Positions 19,334 to 28,619 of a DNA stretch of 64,000 bases are shown piece by piece (position 1 is the stretch's first letter; each line of letters opens with the position of its first letter). The notes beneath the pieces are model-generated. The model saw nothing but the letters and a program-made list of their open reading frames with translations. It was not told where the DNA came from and did no database searches. The DNA is from Schaalia vaccimaxillae DSM 15804. Lineage in GTDB: Bacteria > Actinomycetota > Actinomycetes > Actinomycetales > Actinomycetaceae. The position numbers and the translations under genes are program-made. The stretch lies in contig NZ_ATUX01000007.1 in NCBI RefSeq assembly GCF_000420425.1, positions 1 to 64,000 of the forward strand. Direction: 5' to 3'.

Positions 19334-20014
19334 ATGAGTTCGCGCATCCTCGTCGTCGATGACGACGTCGCTTTGGCCGAGATGATCGGAATCGTCCTCG
19401 AAGCTGAGGGCTACGCGGTGACAACCTGCGCTGACGGCGCCCAGGCAGTCGAACAGTTCTCCACGACGAATCCCGACCTCGTCCTCCTCGACGTTATGCT
19501 CCCTGGGTTGGACGGTATTGAAGTGTGCCGCAGAATCCGTCGCGAGTCAGACGTTCCTATCGTGATGCTCACCGCTCGGTCGGATACAGCCGACGTCGTG
19601 TCCGGGCTTGAAGCCGGCGCCGACGATTACGTTCCCAAGCCTTTCAAGCCCAAAGAGTTGGTAGCCCGTGTTCGGGCGCGTTTACGAGGCCGCGAAGAAG
19701 ACGGCGAAGAACGACTCAATGTTGCCGATGTCGTCATTGATGTGCCAGGCCATTCAGTAACCCGCGCCGATCAGTCAATTGCCCTGACCCCGCTTGAGTT
19801 TGACCTCCTTGTTGCTCTTGCGCGCGCCCCATGGAAGGTGTTTAGTCGCGAGGAACTACTTGAGAAAGTCTGGGGTTACCGTCACGCCGCAGACACGCGC
19901 CTCGTCAATGTTCACGTTCAGCGCCTGCGCTCCAAAATTGAACGCGACCCGGAGAAACCGCAGATCATCATTACCGTTCGCGGGGTTGGATACCGTGCCG
20001 GAACCGGTTCCTGA
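19334..20014 (+). CDS. mtrA: Response regulator MtrA
   Basis: 226 residues, OmpR/PhoB subfamily. Receiver domain: acidic DDD near residues 8-10, phospho-acceptor Asp in LVLLDVMLPGLDG (~53), Thr in VIMLTARSD, Lys in DDYVPKPFKPKEL. The winged-helix DNA-binding domain ends with RLVNVHVQRLRSKIE and TVRGVGYR. The adjacent kinase mtrB and lipoprotein lpqB define the actinobacterial MtrAB system, which controls cell-wall and division genes. Its ATG is not preceded by a Shine-Dalgarno sequence but by the direct repeat described separately. Confidence 0.95.
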   Translation: MSSRILVVDDDVALAEMIGIVLEAEGYAVTTCADGAQAVEQFSTTNPDLVLLDVMLPGLDGIEVCRRIRRESDVPIVMLTARSDTADVVSGLEAGADDYVPKPFKPKELVARVRARLRGREEDGEERLNVADVVIDVPGHSVTRADQSIALTPLEFDLLVALARAPWKVFSREELLEKVWGYRHAADTRLVNVHVQRLRSKIERDPEKPQIIITVRGVGYRAGTGS

Positions 20015-21650
20015 ACCTCCCTCGCGTCTCGAAGAATTTTGGCGGCTCCTCGCCCGCTGGGGCCAGCGTTTCACAGATTCGAAGGCGTGGCAGTGGGCCA
20101 AGGAATCCAAGCCTGCACGCAACGTCCGCGCCTCTCTCTCGCTGCGCACCGCCATGACACTGGTCATCGCACTGATGGCGATTATGACCGTCTTTGCGCT
20201 TTTCGTTTCTGCACAGCTGCGGTCCTCCGTGTTTGAGTCACGACGCGACCAGGTCCTCGACGATGCTGGCGTGCGATTCTCATCCGCGCAATCGATTTTC
20301 GAACAGTCCACAGCTACCACCCCCGACCAGGTTCAAGAAGCCGCCCGTCAGACGGTAGAGTCAATCAAGTCGTCAGCGGCAGGTGCCGGAGCTGTATCCG
20401 TCGTCTTATTGCGTTCGCAGGGAGCGTCCTCGAGCCTACGAATCAACCAGATCGTCGACGCACAAATGGACGAGGTGATCACCAGCCAGATGCGCCAGGC
20501 CGTCGTATCGGGAGGAAGCGCCCAATGGCAGTCTGTGAGCATTCCTTCGGGGGCTGACAATCAAGAAACATCTCCGGCAATACTCGTCGGTATGCAGGTG
20601 CAGCTTCCGCGAGCAGGAGCCCACGAGCTCTACATCGTGTACTCCCTTGAATCCGACCAAGCCCGCGTCGACATGTTCATGGGCGTACTTTCCTTTGCCG
20701 CTGTGCCCATTCTCATCGGACTGCCCGCTGCAGTGTTTTGGACCCTATATCGGATGCTGCGGCCAGTGCGGCGCACCGCTGACGCTGCCAAGCAGATCGC
20801 CGACGGTGACCTGACCGTGCGAGTACCAACCCAAGGCATTGATGAAATGGCTGACCTGGGTGCGGCCTTCAATGACATGGCTGAATCGCTGCAAACCAAG
20901 ATCAATGAGTATGACGAACTCTCGCAGCTTCAACAGCGTTTCGTGTCCGACGTTTCCCACGAATTGCGTACCCCGTTGACGACCATTCGGATGGCGGAAT
21001 CAGTCATTTGGGACAATCGTGACCAGCTTGAAGGTGGCGCGAAACGATCGGCCGAATTGCTTCATGATCAGACCGAACGTATGGACTCCATGCTCGCTGA
21101 CCTTCTAGAAATATCCCGCTACGACGCCCAATCCGCCCTCCTGGAACCGGAGATGACAGATCTGCGTCCCATCGTCGCCAAGGTCGTGCAAGCCAACATG
21201 GAGCTGGCTGAAAAGAATGGCGTCCAGGTGCATATCCATGTCCCAGATTCCAGGTGCGCCGCAGAAATTGATGCTCGGCGTATTGAAAGGGTGCTGCGCA
21301 ACCTCCTCGTCAATGCCGTTGAGCACGCTGACGGCACGGACGTTGACGTGACTCTGGCATCGAACCATGAGGCCGTTGCCGTGCGAGTACGCGACCACGG
21401 CATTGGAATGACCCCCGAAGTCAGTGCCCACGTTTTCGATCGTTTCTACCGCGCTGACACGTCCAGGGTTCGCACCACCGGCGGAACAGGTCTGGGCCTG
21501 TCGATTGCCACAGAAGATGTCGCATTACACGGAGGAACATTGCAAGCATGGGGGGAGCCTACAAACGGTGCTTCGTTCTTGATGACCTTGCCCAGGAATG
21601 CGGGGGAACCGGTGCGCACCCAACCCTTGGCTCTGTGGGAGGACGAGTGA
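19995..21650 (+). CDS. mtrB: Sensor histidine kinase MtrB
   Basis: 551 residues from GTG 19995, which overlaps the end of mtrA by 20 nt. Membrane span 1 (TAMTLVIALMAIMTVFALFVSAQL), an extracytoplasmic sensor region of ~160 residues, span 2 (VLSFAAVPILIGLPAAVFWTLYRML), a HAMP linker, the HisKA box FVSDVSHELRTPLTTIRMA with the phospho-His, and ATPase motifs RNLLVNAVEHADG, DHGIGMTPE and GGTGLGLSIA. An upstream ATG at 19794 is in frame but entirely within mtrA. It phosphorylates MtrA. Confidence 0.95.
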   Translation: MPEPVPEPPSRLEEFWRLLARWGQRFTDSKAWQWAKESKPARNVRASLSLRTAMTLVIALMAIMTVFALFVSAQLRSSVFESRRDQVLDDAGVRFSSAQSIFEQSTATTPDQVQEAARQTVESIKSSAAGAGAVSVVLLRSQGASSSLRINQIVDAQMDEVITSQMRQAVVSGGSAQWQSVSIPSGADNQETSPAILVGMQVQLPRAGAHELYIVYSLESDQARVDMFMGVLSFAAVPILIGLPAAVFWTLYRMLRPVRRTADAAKQIADGDLTVRVPTQGIDEMADLGAAFNDMAESLQTKINEYDELSQLQQRFVSDVSHELRTPLTTIRMAESVIWDNRDQLEGGAKRSAELLHDQTERMDSMLADLLEISRYDAQSALLEPEMTDLRPIVAKVVQANMELAEKNGVQVHIHVPDSRCAAEIDARRIERVLRNLLVNAVEHADGTDVDVTLASNHEAVAVRVRDHGIGMTPEVSAHVFDRFYRADTSRVRTTGGTGLGLSIATEDVALHGGTLQAWGEPTNGASFLMTLPRNAGEPVRTQPLALWEDE

Positions 21651-23341
21651 ATATTCGTCGCACAATGATCGCCGCTCTGGCCAGTTCCTGCCTCGCGCTG
21701 GCCGGTTGTTCGAGCCTGCCCAGCGCCTCCTCGCCGCAGCCCTTTGATGCATCGGTGCCAGACTCTGATCCGATCCAGCTGTCAGCCGACGGCCCGACTG
21801 CGGGAGCTAATCCTCGGACTCTCATCCAAGACTTCCTCTTAGCTTGTGCCGCAGGCCCCAACGATGACTTCGCAACCGCGCGCCTCTTTTTAACCAGCTC
21901 GTCGTCTAAGAGGTGGAAGCCTCAGGCCAACGCCCTCGTCTATGACACCGATATCGCTCCGCAGGTCGTTTCTACGGGAGAGGGGCCAGGCGGTGAAGCC
22001 TCCGTCGACGTTCATGTGCCAGCTGTGGCCAGCGTTGACGAGGGAGGCATATTGTCGTTGGCCAGTGGAAGCCAGATTGACCAGACGTTCACCCTCGTTC
22101 AAGAAAATGGGGAGTGGCGTATCGATTCTCCCGATGATTCCTTCATCATTTCGCAGAGTTCCTTCACGGCTTCTTACGAGTTGACCAACCTGTGGTTCCC
22201 TTCCATGACGGGCGATGCTCTGGTGGCAGATCCCCGGTGGTATCCAGCCAGGAGACTGAGCGGGTATCTTTTGGCGGGCCTGGTTGCCGGTCCTCGCTCC
22301 TCTTTGAATAGTGCGGTAACGAATGCTGTTCCGGGTGGTACAACCATTCCGTCGCAAGGAGTAGAAATCTCTGACCGCACTGCCAAGGTCAGCCTCAACG
22401 CTGCTGTGCCAGAAAGCGAGGAAGCGCGCAGACTCCTCGCATGGTCAGTTCTGACGACATTGGTGCAGGCCACATCCGTTTCCAATGTGACACTGACCGT
22501 ATCTGGCCAGGATATTCCTACAGATGATTTACCCGAGGGACCCGACTACAGACTCGACACGAGGATTGTTCTGGACGCGGGCGGAGCCTCCCTATTTTCT
22601 GGATCGGTTTCCACCGCCCTACCAGTTGATACGCCCGTACCTGAGCGTGCGCAATCCCCGGCCATTTCACCCGTGGGAGCCAACTTGGTGGCGTGGAGGA
22701 TCGACGACGAGGTGGTCATCACCGGCATTAACGAGGACGAGGATGCCTCCTACCGTTTGACAGCCTCACCCGATGGGGGTGCCCCTTCCATTGACCGTTT
22801 CGGTTGGACGTGGATGCCGACACCGCAAGCGGTATCGGCATCTGGCATGGTTGCAGCCACCCCAGCGGGAGCCAGCGTGGAAGTGGACTTAGATTTGGAT
22901 GCCACAGGCCAAGCGTCAATGGTGCGTATTTCTCCCGATGGGGCGCGTGCCCTGCTTGTCTACCAGAACAATGGTTCTTCGGCGGTCTGGTTGGCAACGG
23001 TTGCCCGCGACGCTACAGGTAAACCCGTTGCTGTCACCGCGGGAGAGCAGCTCATGGGCGGTGAACTTGGCGTCGTTGATGTGACGTGGGCAGGGGAATC
23101 AGGAGTTGTTGTTGCCTACTCTCAAGGCGATGATCAGGATGGTCAGACAGTAGCCGTGTCGATGGACCTTGGCGGATTCCCCGCGGTGGTCATGCTGCCC
23201 GATGGGGTAGAGGAATTGACTGCGGGTGCCAGCCCGACCAGCTTGTGCGTGGTCTTTGCTGAATCGTCCGTATCGTGCCAATCGGGCGCTTTGTGGCAGC
23301 CTTTGGATGAGTCAATTCGATCAGCTCGCTACGCAGGCTGA
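21647..23341 (+). CDS. lpqB: Lipoprotein LpqB
   Basis: 564 residues from GTG 21647, which overlaps the mtrB stop (GTGA) and has GGGAGG upstream. The signal sequence ends in a lipobox LALAGC with lipidated Cys21. A GerMN-type domain lies near residues 190-320 and a C-terminal beta-propeller-like LpqB domain follows (SPVGANLVAWRID, ISPDGARALLVYQ). LpqB in other actinobacteria acts with MtrB, modulating its sensing; operon structure here matches. Confidence 0.92.
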   Translation: MNIRRTMIAALASSCLALAGCSSLPSASSPQPFDASVPDSDPIQLSADGPTAGANPRTLIQDFLLACAAGPNDDFATARLFLTSSSSKRWKPQANALVYDTDIAPQVVSTGEGPGGEASVDVHVPAVASVDEGGILSLASGSQIDQTFTLVQENGEWRIDSPDDSFIISQSSFTASYELTNLWFPSMTGDALVADPRWYPARRLSGYLLAGLVAGPRSSLNSAVTNAVPGGTTIPSQGVEISDRTAKVSLNAAVPESEEARRLLAWSVLTTLVQATSVSNVTLTVSGQDIPTDDLPEGPDYRLDTRIVLDAGGASLFSGSVSTALPVDTPVPERAQSPAISPVGANLVAWRIDDEVVITGINEDEDASYRLTASPDGGAPSIDRFGWTWMPTPQAVSASGMVAATPAGASVEVDLDLDATGQASMVRISPDGARALLVYQNNGSSAVWLATVARDATGKPVAVTAGEQLMGGELGVVDVTWAGESGVVVAYSQGDDQDGQTVAVSMDLGGFPAVVMLPDGVEELTAGASPTSLCVVFAESSVSCQSGALWQPLDESIRSARYAG

Positions 23342-23424
23342 TCCACAGGCTATTTTCACGCTGCCAATCCACAGAGGCCGAGCAACCCCTGGCGTCAGGT
23401 CCAGCGCCCTGTCATTGTCAATCT

Positions 23425-24120
23425 ATGAACCCAATCAACACAGTGTGGTTGCGTGGGTGGAAACATCTCCTTGACGCAGTGTTACCCACCCAATGCGCGG
23501 GGTGCGGACGTTGGGATACGACTCTATGCCCCGATTGCATGAGCATCGCCCGACGGCCACCTCAACTGACGACGATTGACCAGAACTTCCCAGAAGCTGT
23601 CGTGTCTCTGGGCCCGTATGAAGGTGCTTTGCGTCGGCTGATCTTGGTCGCCAAACACAGCGAAAGAGAAGATTTAACAAGTTTTTTGACCCAAGCCGGC
23701 ATCAACCTTGGAAAAGCCTGCGGCCTAGCGGCTGTGCCGGATGATCATTACCGCGAGGTCTGGGTGGTTCCTGCTCCTTCGAGTTGGCGCAGGAGACTTC
23801 ATGGTCGGTCGGTCACAGTCCCGCTGTCGCAAGCAGTGGCACGCGGTATCGCCCAAAGCCTCAATAGTCTCGGGATCTACACCATTGAAGTCAGTGTCGT
23901 AGACGCGGTGAGACTGCGCGTGGGGGCCAGGTCACAGTCTGGGCGAGGAGGCCAGGAACGCAGACGTGGTCGACACGCGACGATGCGCGCCCGCGTCACT
24001 CCTCCACGCAGCGCTGCGGTCGTCCTCGTTGACGACGTCGTTACCACGGGAGCAACGCTGACAGAATTGGCAAGGTGCCTTGGACGTGCACAAATAGCGG
24101 TGTGCCTGAGTACGGTTTAG
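23425..24120 (+). CDS. comF: ComF family phosphoribosyltransferase-like protein
   Basis: 231 residues. N-terminal zinc-ribbon-like CAGCGRWDTTLCPDC (CxxC...CxxC), then the type I PRTase fold with PRPP loop VVLVDDVVTTGATLTE near the C-terminus. ComF proteins are linked to DNA uptake in competent bacteria, but the homolog is widespread in species without shown competence, so function here is uncertain. It follows lpqB by 83 nt. No clear ribosome binding site precedes ATG 23425; GTG at 23440 is an alternative. Confidence 0.85.
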   Translation: MNPINTVWLRGWKHLLDAVLPTQCAGCGRWDTTLCPDCMSIARRPPQLTTIDQNFPEAVVSLGPYEGALRRLILVAKHSEREDLTSFLTQAGINLGKACGLAAVPDDHYREVWVVPAPSSWRRRLHGRSVTVPLSQAVARGIAQSLNSLGIYTIEVSVVDAVRLRVGARSQSGRGGQERRRGRHATMRARVTPPRSAAVVLVDDVVTTGATLTELARCLGRAQIAVCLSTV

Positions 24121-24143
24121 GTCGCGACCTTTTCACTTTCCGT

Positions 24144-24172
24144 ATGACGAGGGTCACGTTTGTCGCTATGAT
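24144..24172 (+). promoter_or_regulatory. Promoter of hpf
   Basis: ATGACG (24144-24149), 17-bp spacer, TATGAT (24167-24172). Predicted transcript start near 24179, giving an untranslated leader of about 143 nt. Confidence 0.65.
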
Positions 24173-24178
24173 GGATCC

Positions 24179-24321
24179 ACACGAAGCGAGGCTTGGCGCA
24201 ATGCAGCGCATAGCCCGCCCGGATGGAGGTGATAGCTCAGATCACGGTCCGGGGTGATGAAGCGCCCGGGCATCCGAAACGCGGGGTAATGAACCCGCCG
24301 AGTTCCCTTGGAGGACAAAGA
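24179..24321 (+). promoter_or_regulatory. Structured 5' leader of hpf, possible cis-regulatory RNA
   Basis: The leader can fold into a three-way junction: closing stem CCCGC (24214-24218) with GCGGG (24281-24285), continued by CGGATG (24220-24225) with CATCCG (24271-24276); arm 1 GTGAT (24229-24233) with ATCAC (24241-24245); arm 2 CCGGG (24249-24253) with CCCGG (24265-24269). GCGGG at 24281 could instead pair with CCCGC at 24294-24298, so two states exclude each other. Such leaders occur before raiA/hpf genes in other bacteria (the raiA RNA motif), but membership of any known RNA class was not established. Confidence 0.5.
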
Positions 24322-24969
24322 ATGGACATCACTGTCGTCGCACGAAACGCCGAAATTCATCCGAATTTCCGCGCCTACGTCGAAGAGAAAGTCTCGAAGA
24401 TCACCCAGTTCTACCCGCGTGCCCAACGCGTCGATGTAGAACTCACTCACGAACGTAACCCCCGCCAGGCCGACACAGCAGAAAGAATTGAGCTGACCGT
24501 CTACGGCAAGGGGCCGATCATTCGAGCCGAAGCCGAATCCGCAGACCGCTACGCGGCGGTGGATATCGCGGCTGGAAAACTCTTCGAACGCCTGCGTAGA
24601 CTCCGCGACCGCGCCAAGGATCACCGACGCCGCTACCCGCGCGATCTGGACGAAGCCGAAATCCTCGACACCGCGGTCCTCGAAGAGGATCAGACCGAAG
24701 AAGTCGTCGATACGGGCCTGCGCTCCGCCGAAGACCTCAAAGTCGGCGAGGCTCGCGAAGAACAGCTCGGAGATTCTCCGATCATCGTTCGTCAAAAAGT
24801 CCACGAAGCCCAACCCATGACTGTCGACGAAGCGCTCGACCAGATGGAAATGGTTGGACACCCCTTCTTCCTCTTCGTTGACAAGGAAACTCACCAGCCC
24901 TGCGTCGTCTACCACCGCCACGGATGGACCTACGGCGTCCTGAGGCTCAACACCACCACCGACGTCTAA
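24322..24969 (+). CDS. hpf: Long-form ribosome hibernation promoting factor
   Basis: 215 residues. The N-terminal S30AE/YfiA domain (MDITVVARNAEIHPNFRAYVEEK to ~100) binds the 30S decoding region; a linker joins the C-terminal dimerisation domain (MTVDEALDQMEMVGHPFFLF, HRHGWTYGVLRL) that pairs ribosomes into 100S particles. The frame is open from 24223, but GGAGGA at 24310-24315 and the family start select ATG 24322. A strong terminator follows. It is next to secA as in many actinobacteria. Confidence 0.93.
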   Translation: MDITVVARNAEIHPNFRAYVEEKVSKITQFYPRAQRVDVELTHERNPRQADTAERIELTVYGKGPIIRAEAESADRYAAVDIAAGKLFERLRRLRDRAKDHRRRYPRDLDEAEILDTAVLEEDQTEEVVDTGLRSAEDLKVGEAREEQLGDSPIIVRQKVHEAQPMTVDEALDQMEMVGHPFFLFVDKETHQPCVVYHRHGWTYGVLRLNTTTDV

Positions 24970-24982
24970 AGACACTCGGCGC

Positions 24983-25025
24983 AACGAACCCCGCATCCTC
25001 GTTGATGCGGGGTTCGTTACTTTAC
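24983..25025 (+). terminator. Strong terminator after hpf
   Basis: A perfect 15-bp stem (24983-24997 with 25004-25018) encloses a 6-nt loop (CTCGTT); ACTTTACTT follows. The T-run is short but the stem is long. Confidence 0.8.
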
Positions 25026-25320
25026 TTCGTGTGCGTTGCTGTTCTGCTGCGTCCTCGTTCGTCTCGTCACTGTGTCGGCGTTGCTGCGTTACTTGGCGAG
25101 GGCGCCAATTTCCTCTCTCATCATTTGCCGTCGCCCACTCCGACACCTGCATCCAGGCCTTTCTCCACGGGCGAAAGAAAGCATCAGCAGAGGTCAGAGT
25201 GCAACAAAATGATGATTCACCCGATTCTGGGTCGAGAAGTAGGTCCGGAAGTTCGTAGACTGGACCGGTGCGCTCACACGCACCCGGGGACCGCCCTCGG
25301 TTATGAAGTCAGGAGCACCT
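25019..25320 (+). promoter_or_regulatory. hpf-secA intergenic region with a possible secA -10
   Basis: About 300 bp with no credible gene. TAGACT at 25256-25261 is a possible -10 element ~60 nt before the secA GTG; no convincing -35 was seen. The rest shows no repeat or strong hairpin. Confidence 0.3.
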
Positions 25321-28146
25321 GTGTCCATCATCGACAAGATCCTCCGTGCTGGCGAAGGTCGCACGCTCAAGAAGCTTGACAATATTGCCAAGCAGGTCGA
25401 CGCACTCCAAGAGGATTTCGAGGCCCTCACCGACGAGCAGCTCCAGGCCAAGACCTCAGAGTTTCGGGCCAGACTTGAAGAGGGAGAAACTCTCGACGAC
25501 CTCATGGTCGAAGCCTTCGCCACCGTGCGTGAAGCATCCTGGCGCATCCTGCGCATGCGGCCCTTCCACGTCCAGGTCATGGGTGGCGCCGCCCTACACC
25601 TGGGCAACATCGCCGAAATGAAGACGGGTGAAGGCAAAACCCTTGTTGCCACGATGCCGTCCTATCTGCGCGCCCTGACAGGAAAAGGCGTCCACGTTGT
25701 CACCGTCAACGACTACCTAGCGAAATACCAGTCCGACATCATGGCTCGCGTCTACAACTTCCTCGGGCTGAGCTGCGGCTGCGTCCTCGTTGGTCAAAGT
25801 CCGGCTGAACGTCGCAAGCAGTACGAATGCGACATCACCTACGGCACGAACAATGAATTCGGCTTCGACTACCTGCGCGACAATATGGCCCAGCGCGTTG
25901 AAGACATGGTCCAGCGCGGACACAACTACGTCATCGTTGACGAGGTTGACTCCATCCTCATCGATGAGGCGCGAACTCCGCTTATTATTTCCGGCCCCGC
26001 ATCGGGTGACGTCAACCGGTGGTACACCGAATTTGCCCGTATTGCCCGCATCCTTGAACGCGACGTCGACTACGAGGTCGACGAAAAGAAGAAAACTGTC
26101 GGCGTCCTCGAACCCGGCATTGACTCCGTTGAAGACCAGCTTGGTGTGGAGAATCTCTACGAAGCAGCCAATACGCCGCTCATTGGTTTCCTCAATAACG
26201 CCATCAAAGCCAAGGAACTCTTCCACATTGATAAGGACTACATCGTCGATAACGGTGAAGTCCTCATCGTTGACGAACATACCGGACGCGTGCTGCCGGG
26301 ACGACGCTACAACGACGGCATGCACCAGGCCATCGAAGCCAAAGAAGGCGTCGAAATCAAAGCCGAGAACCAAACTCTGGCGACGATCACACTGCAGAAC
26401 TACTTCCGTCTCTATCCGGAGGGTTCACGCGCAGGTATGACCGGTACGGCAGAAACCGAAGCCGCCGAATTCGCCTCAACCTACAAGATTGGTGTTATCC
26501 CGATCCCCACGAACAAGCCAATGATCCGCAAGGATCAGTCCGACCTCGTCTATCCAACTGAAGCTGGCAAACTCAAGGCCATCATTGAGGACATCGTCGA
26601 GCGTCACGAAGCCGGCCAGCCCGTGCTTGTTGGTACCGCTTCGGTTGAAAAGTCTGAGCTATTGTCGCGACTCCTCAAAGACAAGCACATTCCCCACCAG
26701 GTCCTTAACGCCAAACAGCACGCGCGTGAAGCAGCCGTTGTGGCCATGGCAGGACGTAAGGGAGCCGTCACAGTCGCAACCAACATGGCCGGCCGAGGCA
26801 CCGACATTATGCTCGGTGGTAACTCTGAGTTTATTGCCCAGGCCAACCTTCAGGCTCGCGGCCTGGACCCCAAAGAGAACCCCGAGGAATACCGCGAAGA
26901 ATGGCCCAAGGCGCTGGCAGAAGCTGAAGCTGCCGTAGAAGCCGAACGCGAAGAGGTGCGCGAACTTGGCGGCCTCTACGTTCTAGGCTCGGAACGTCAC
27001 GAATCACGGCGTATCGACAACCAGCTGCGAGGACGTTCAGGCCGCCAGGGAGACCCGGGTGAATCCCGCTTCTACCTGTCCATGGAAGACGACCTCATGC
27101 GCCTGTTCAACTCTGGGCTCGCGCAAAGGATCATGCAGTCTGGCGCCTACCCGGAAGATATGCCCTTGGAGGCTCGTCTGGTGTCCAGGTCAATTGCCTC
27201 GGCCCAACATCAGGTCGAGGCCCGCAACTTTGAGATCCGCAAGAACGTCCTCAAATACGACGATGTGATGACAGGGCAGCGTGAACTCATCTACGAGCAG
27301 AGGCGCCGCGTCCTGGAAGGCGAAGACCTCGAACCACAGTTGCGTTCCTTCATGGAAGCTCTCATCACAGGCATTGTTGACGAAAAAACCGCGGGTGTTC
27401 CCGTCAAGGACTGGGATCTAGACGTCATCTGGGACACCTTGCGCGGCTACTATCCGCCCTCGGTTACCGCTGAGGAAGTCCAAGCCGAGCACGGCGGTGC
27501 CGGTTCCCTGGTCCGCGACGATCTCATCACCGAACTCGTCGGAGATATTCACGCCGTCTACGCCGATACTGAAGATCGACTCAAAGACAACCCCTTAGCC
27601 TTGGGGCAGCTCGGAGAAGATCCCATGCGTTCTCTGGAACGACGAGTCGTCATTGCGACCGTCGATCGTCTTTGGCGTGAGCACCTCTACGAGATGGACT
27701 ATCTCAAAGAGGGTATTGGCTTGCGCGCTATGGGACAGCGTGATCCCTTGGTCGAATACAAGGACGAGGGCGCCCAAATGTTCTCTGCCATGATGGAACG
27801 GATTCGTGAAGAATCAGTCCAACAGGTCTTTGGATACGCCAAGCAATTCGAAAAGGCATTCGATCAGGCTCAGGAACAAGCCGCTCAAACACCCAATGGT
27901 GCCCCCGTCTCTGACGCTGGTCCCAGCGTTGAGGACGTGGCGCGTGCCGGTGCGCAAGCTGAACAAGAAGCCCGCCAGCGCGCTCAGAGCGTAGCCAAAG
28001 CGCGATCTGTCATGGGCAACGTCGGTCAGGAGTCCGTCGCCCAAAGGCTGCGCTATTCTTCAGCTGATTCTCAAGACGAGGCGTCATCTGCTTCTGGTCA
28101 GCTCAACCGCGCCCAACGCCGGGCGGCCAAGAAGAAACGTCGCTGA
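25321..28146 (+). CDS. secA: Preprotein translocase ATPase SecA
   Basis: 941 residues. Motor motifs: Walker A MKTGEGKT (~100-107), [15 protein letters not shown] (~207), [44 protein letters not shown], and helicase motif [30 protein letters not shown]. The tail is Gln/Ala-rich and ends in RRAAKKKRR without the cysteine-rich zinc finger of proteobacterial SecA. GTG 25321 is chosen over ATG 25303 because AGGAG (25311-25315) lies 5 nt before it. It drives Sec export at the membrane. Confidence 0.96.
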   Translation: MSIIDKILRAGEGRTLKKLDNIAKQVDALQEDFEALTDEQLQAKTSEFRARLEEGETLDDLMVEAFATVREASWRILRMRPFHVQVMGGAALHLGNIAEMKTGEGKTLVATMPSYLRALTGKGVHVVTVNDYLAKYQSDIMARVYNFLGLSCGCVLVGQSPAERRKQYECDITYGTNNEFGFDYLRDNMAQRVEDMVQRGHNYVIVDEVDSILIDEARTPLIISGPASGDVNRWYTEFARIARILERDVDYEVDEKKKTVGVLEPGIDSVEDQLGVENLYEAANTPLIGFLNNAIKAKELFHIDKDYIVDNGEVLIVDEHTGRVLPGRRYNDGMHQAIEAKEGVEIKAENQTLATITLQNYFRLYPEGSRAGMTGTAETEAAEFASTYKIGVIPIPTNKPMIRKDQSDLVYPTEAGKLKAIIEDIVERHEAGQPVLVGTASVEKSELLSRLLKDKHIPHQVLNAKQHAREAAVVAMAGRKGAVTVATNMAGRGTDIMLGGNSEFIAQANLQARGLDPKENPEEYREEWPKALAEAEAAVEAEREEVRELGGLYVLGSERHESRRIDNQLRGRSGRQGDPGESRFYLSMEDDLMRLFNSGLAQRIMQSGAYPEDMPLEARLVSRSIASAQHQVEARNFEIRKNVLKYDDVMTGQRELIYEQRRRVLEGEDLEPQLRSFMEALITGIVDEKTAGVPVKDWDLDVIWDTLRGYYPPSVTAEEVQAEHGGAGSLVRDDLITELVGDIHAVYADTEDRLKDNPLALGQLGEDPMRSLERRVVIATVDRLWREHLYEMDYLKEGIGLRAMGQRDPLVEYKDEGAQMFSAMMERIREESVQQVFGYAKQFEKAFDQAQEQAAQTPNGAPVSDAGPSVEDVARAGAQAEQEARQRAQSVAKARSVMGNVGQESVAQRLRYSSADSQDEASSASGQLNRAQRRAAKKKRR

Positions 28147-28157
28147 GTCCTGTCAAC

Positions 28158-28619
28158 TCACGCAAATTCGAGGGCGGTGGTGATCCACCGCCCTCGATGG
28201 TTTTCTAACCTCACGGCGACGATCCGTGTGCGGTCTGGCGCAGCGACGACGGTGGCGACCTCGACAACCCCATCGCGGGGGCTGCACGACCGCCAGCTCA
28301 CAGGTCGACAAGGACGCTGCGAGGCAGACTGGGCGCGTGGCTGATGGAGGTGGACTAAGGCTGCATAGAGGGGCGGAACCAGCCACCGTTGGAGTTGAGT
28401 TACGGGCCGAACGCCCACAATGACTTCTACTACTGCGCGCGACATATTGGCTGCCCAAACTTCGGGATCCGGCAAGGGTGCGGCGTTGGCACGCGCGGGT
28501 GGCGTGCGCAGCCATGCGCGTGCATCGGCTTGGGCTCGTCGAGTCAGATCGATGTTGAGATCCCAGCGGAAACAGCGCCGCGAGACCCCAGTGGTCGGAT
28601 GCTCAAGTGTGGTGGTCAT
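28158..28619 (-). CDS. Rv3235 family protein
   Basis: 153 residues, start MTTTLEHPTTGVS. The region WAANMSRAVVEVIVGVRPVTQLQRWLVPPLYAAL and the end NHRGRWITTALEFA match the actinobacterial Rv3235 family found beside secA. Function unknown; no membrane span or catalytic motif. Its last codons lie inside the secA terminator hairpin. The start overlaps the LysM gene end by four bases. Confidence 0.82.
   Translation of the reverse strand: MTTTLEHPTTGVSRRCFRWDLNIDLTRRAQADARAWLRTPPARANAAPLPDPEVWAANMSRAVVEVIVGVRPVTQLQRWLVPPLYAALVHLHQPRAQSASQRPCRPVSWRSCSPRDGVVEVATVVAAPDRTRIVAVRLENHRGRWITTALEFA
28168..28205 (+). terminator. Terminator of secA inside the 3' end of the convergent Rv3235-like gene
   Basis: A perfect 13-bp stem (28168-28180 with 28185-28197) with a TGAT loop is followed by TGGTTTTCT. 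It lies within the coding end of the minus-strand gene, which begins its stop at 28158-28160. Confidence 0.85.

Noticed and set aside
21548-21646. Upstream start for lpqB
   Set aside because: Lies within mtrB; GTG 21647 has an RBS and gives a proper signal peptide and lipobox.
24179-24321. c-di-AMP (ydaO) riboswitch
   Set aside because: A GGGGTGA segment is reminiscent, but the conserved ydaO core was not found; left as an unclassified leader.
24166-25152. Open frame of 328 codons on the minus strand over hpf
   Set aside because: Shadow of hpf; sequence shows no family features.
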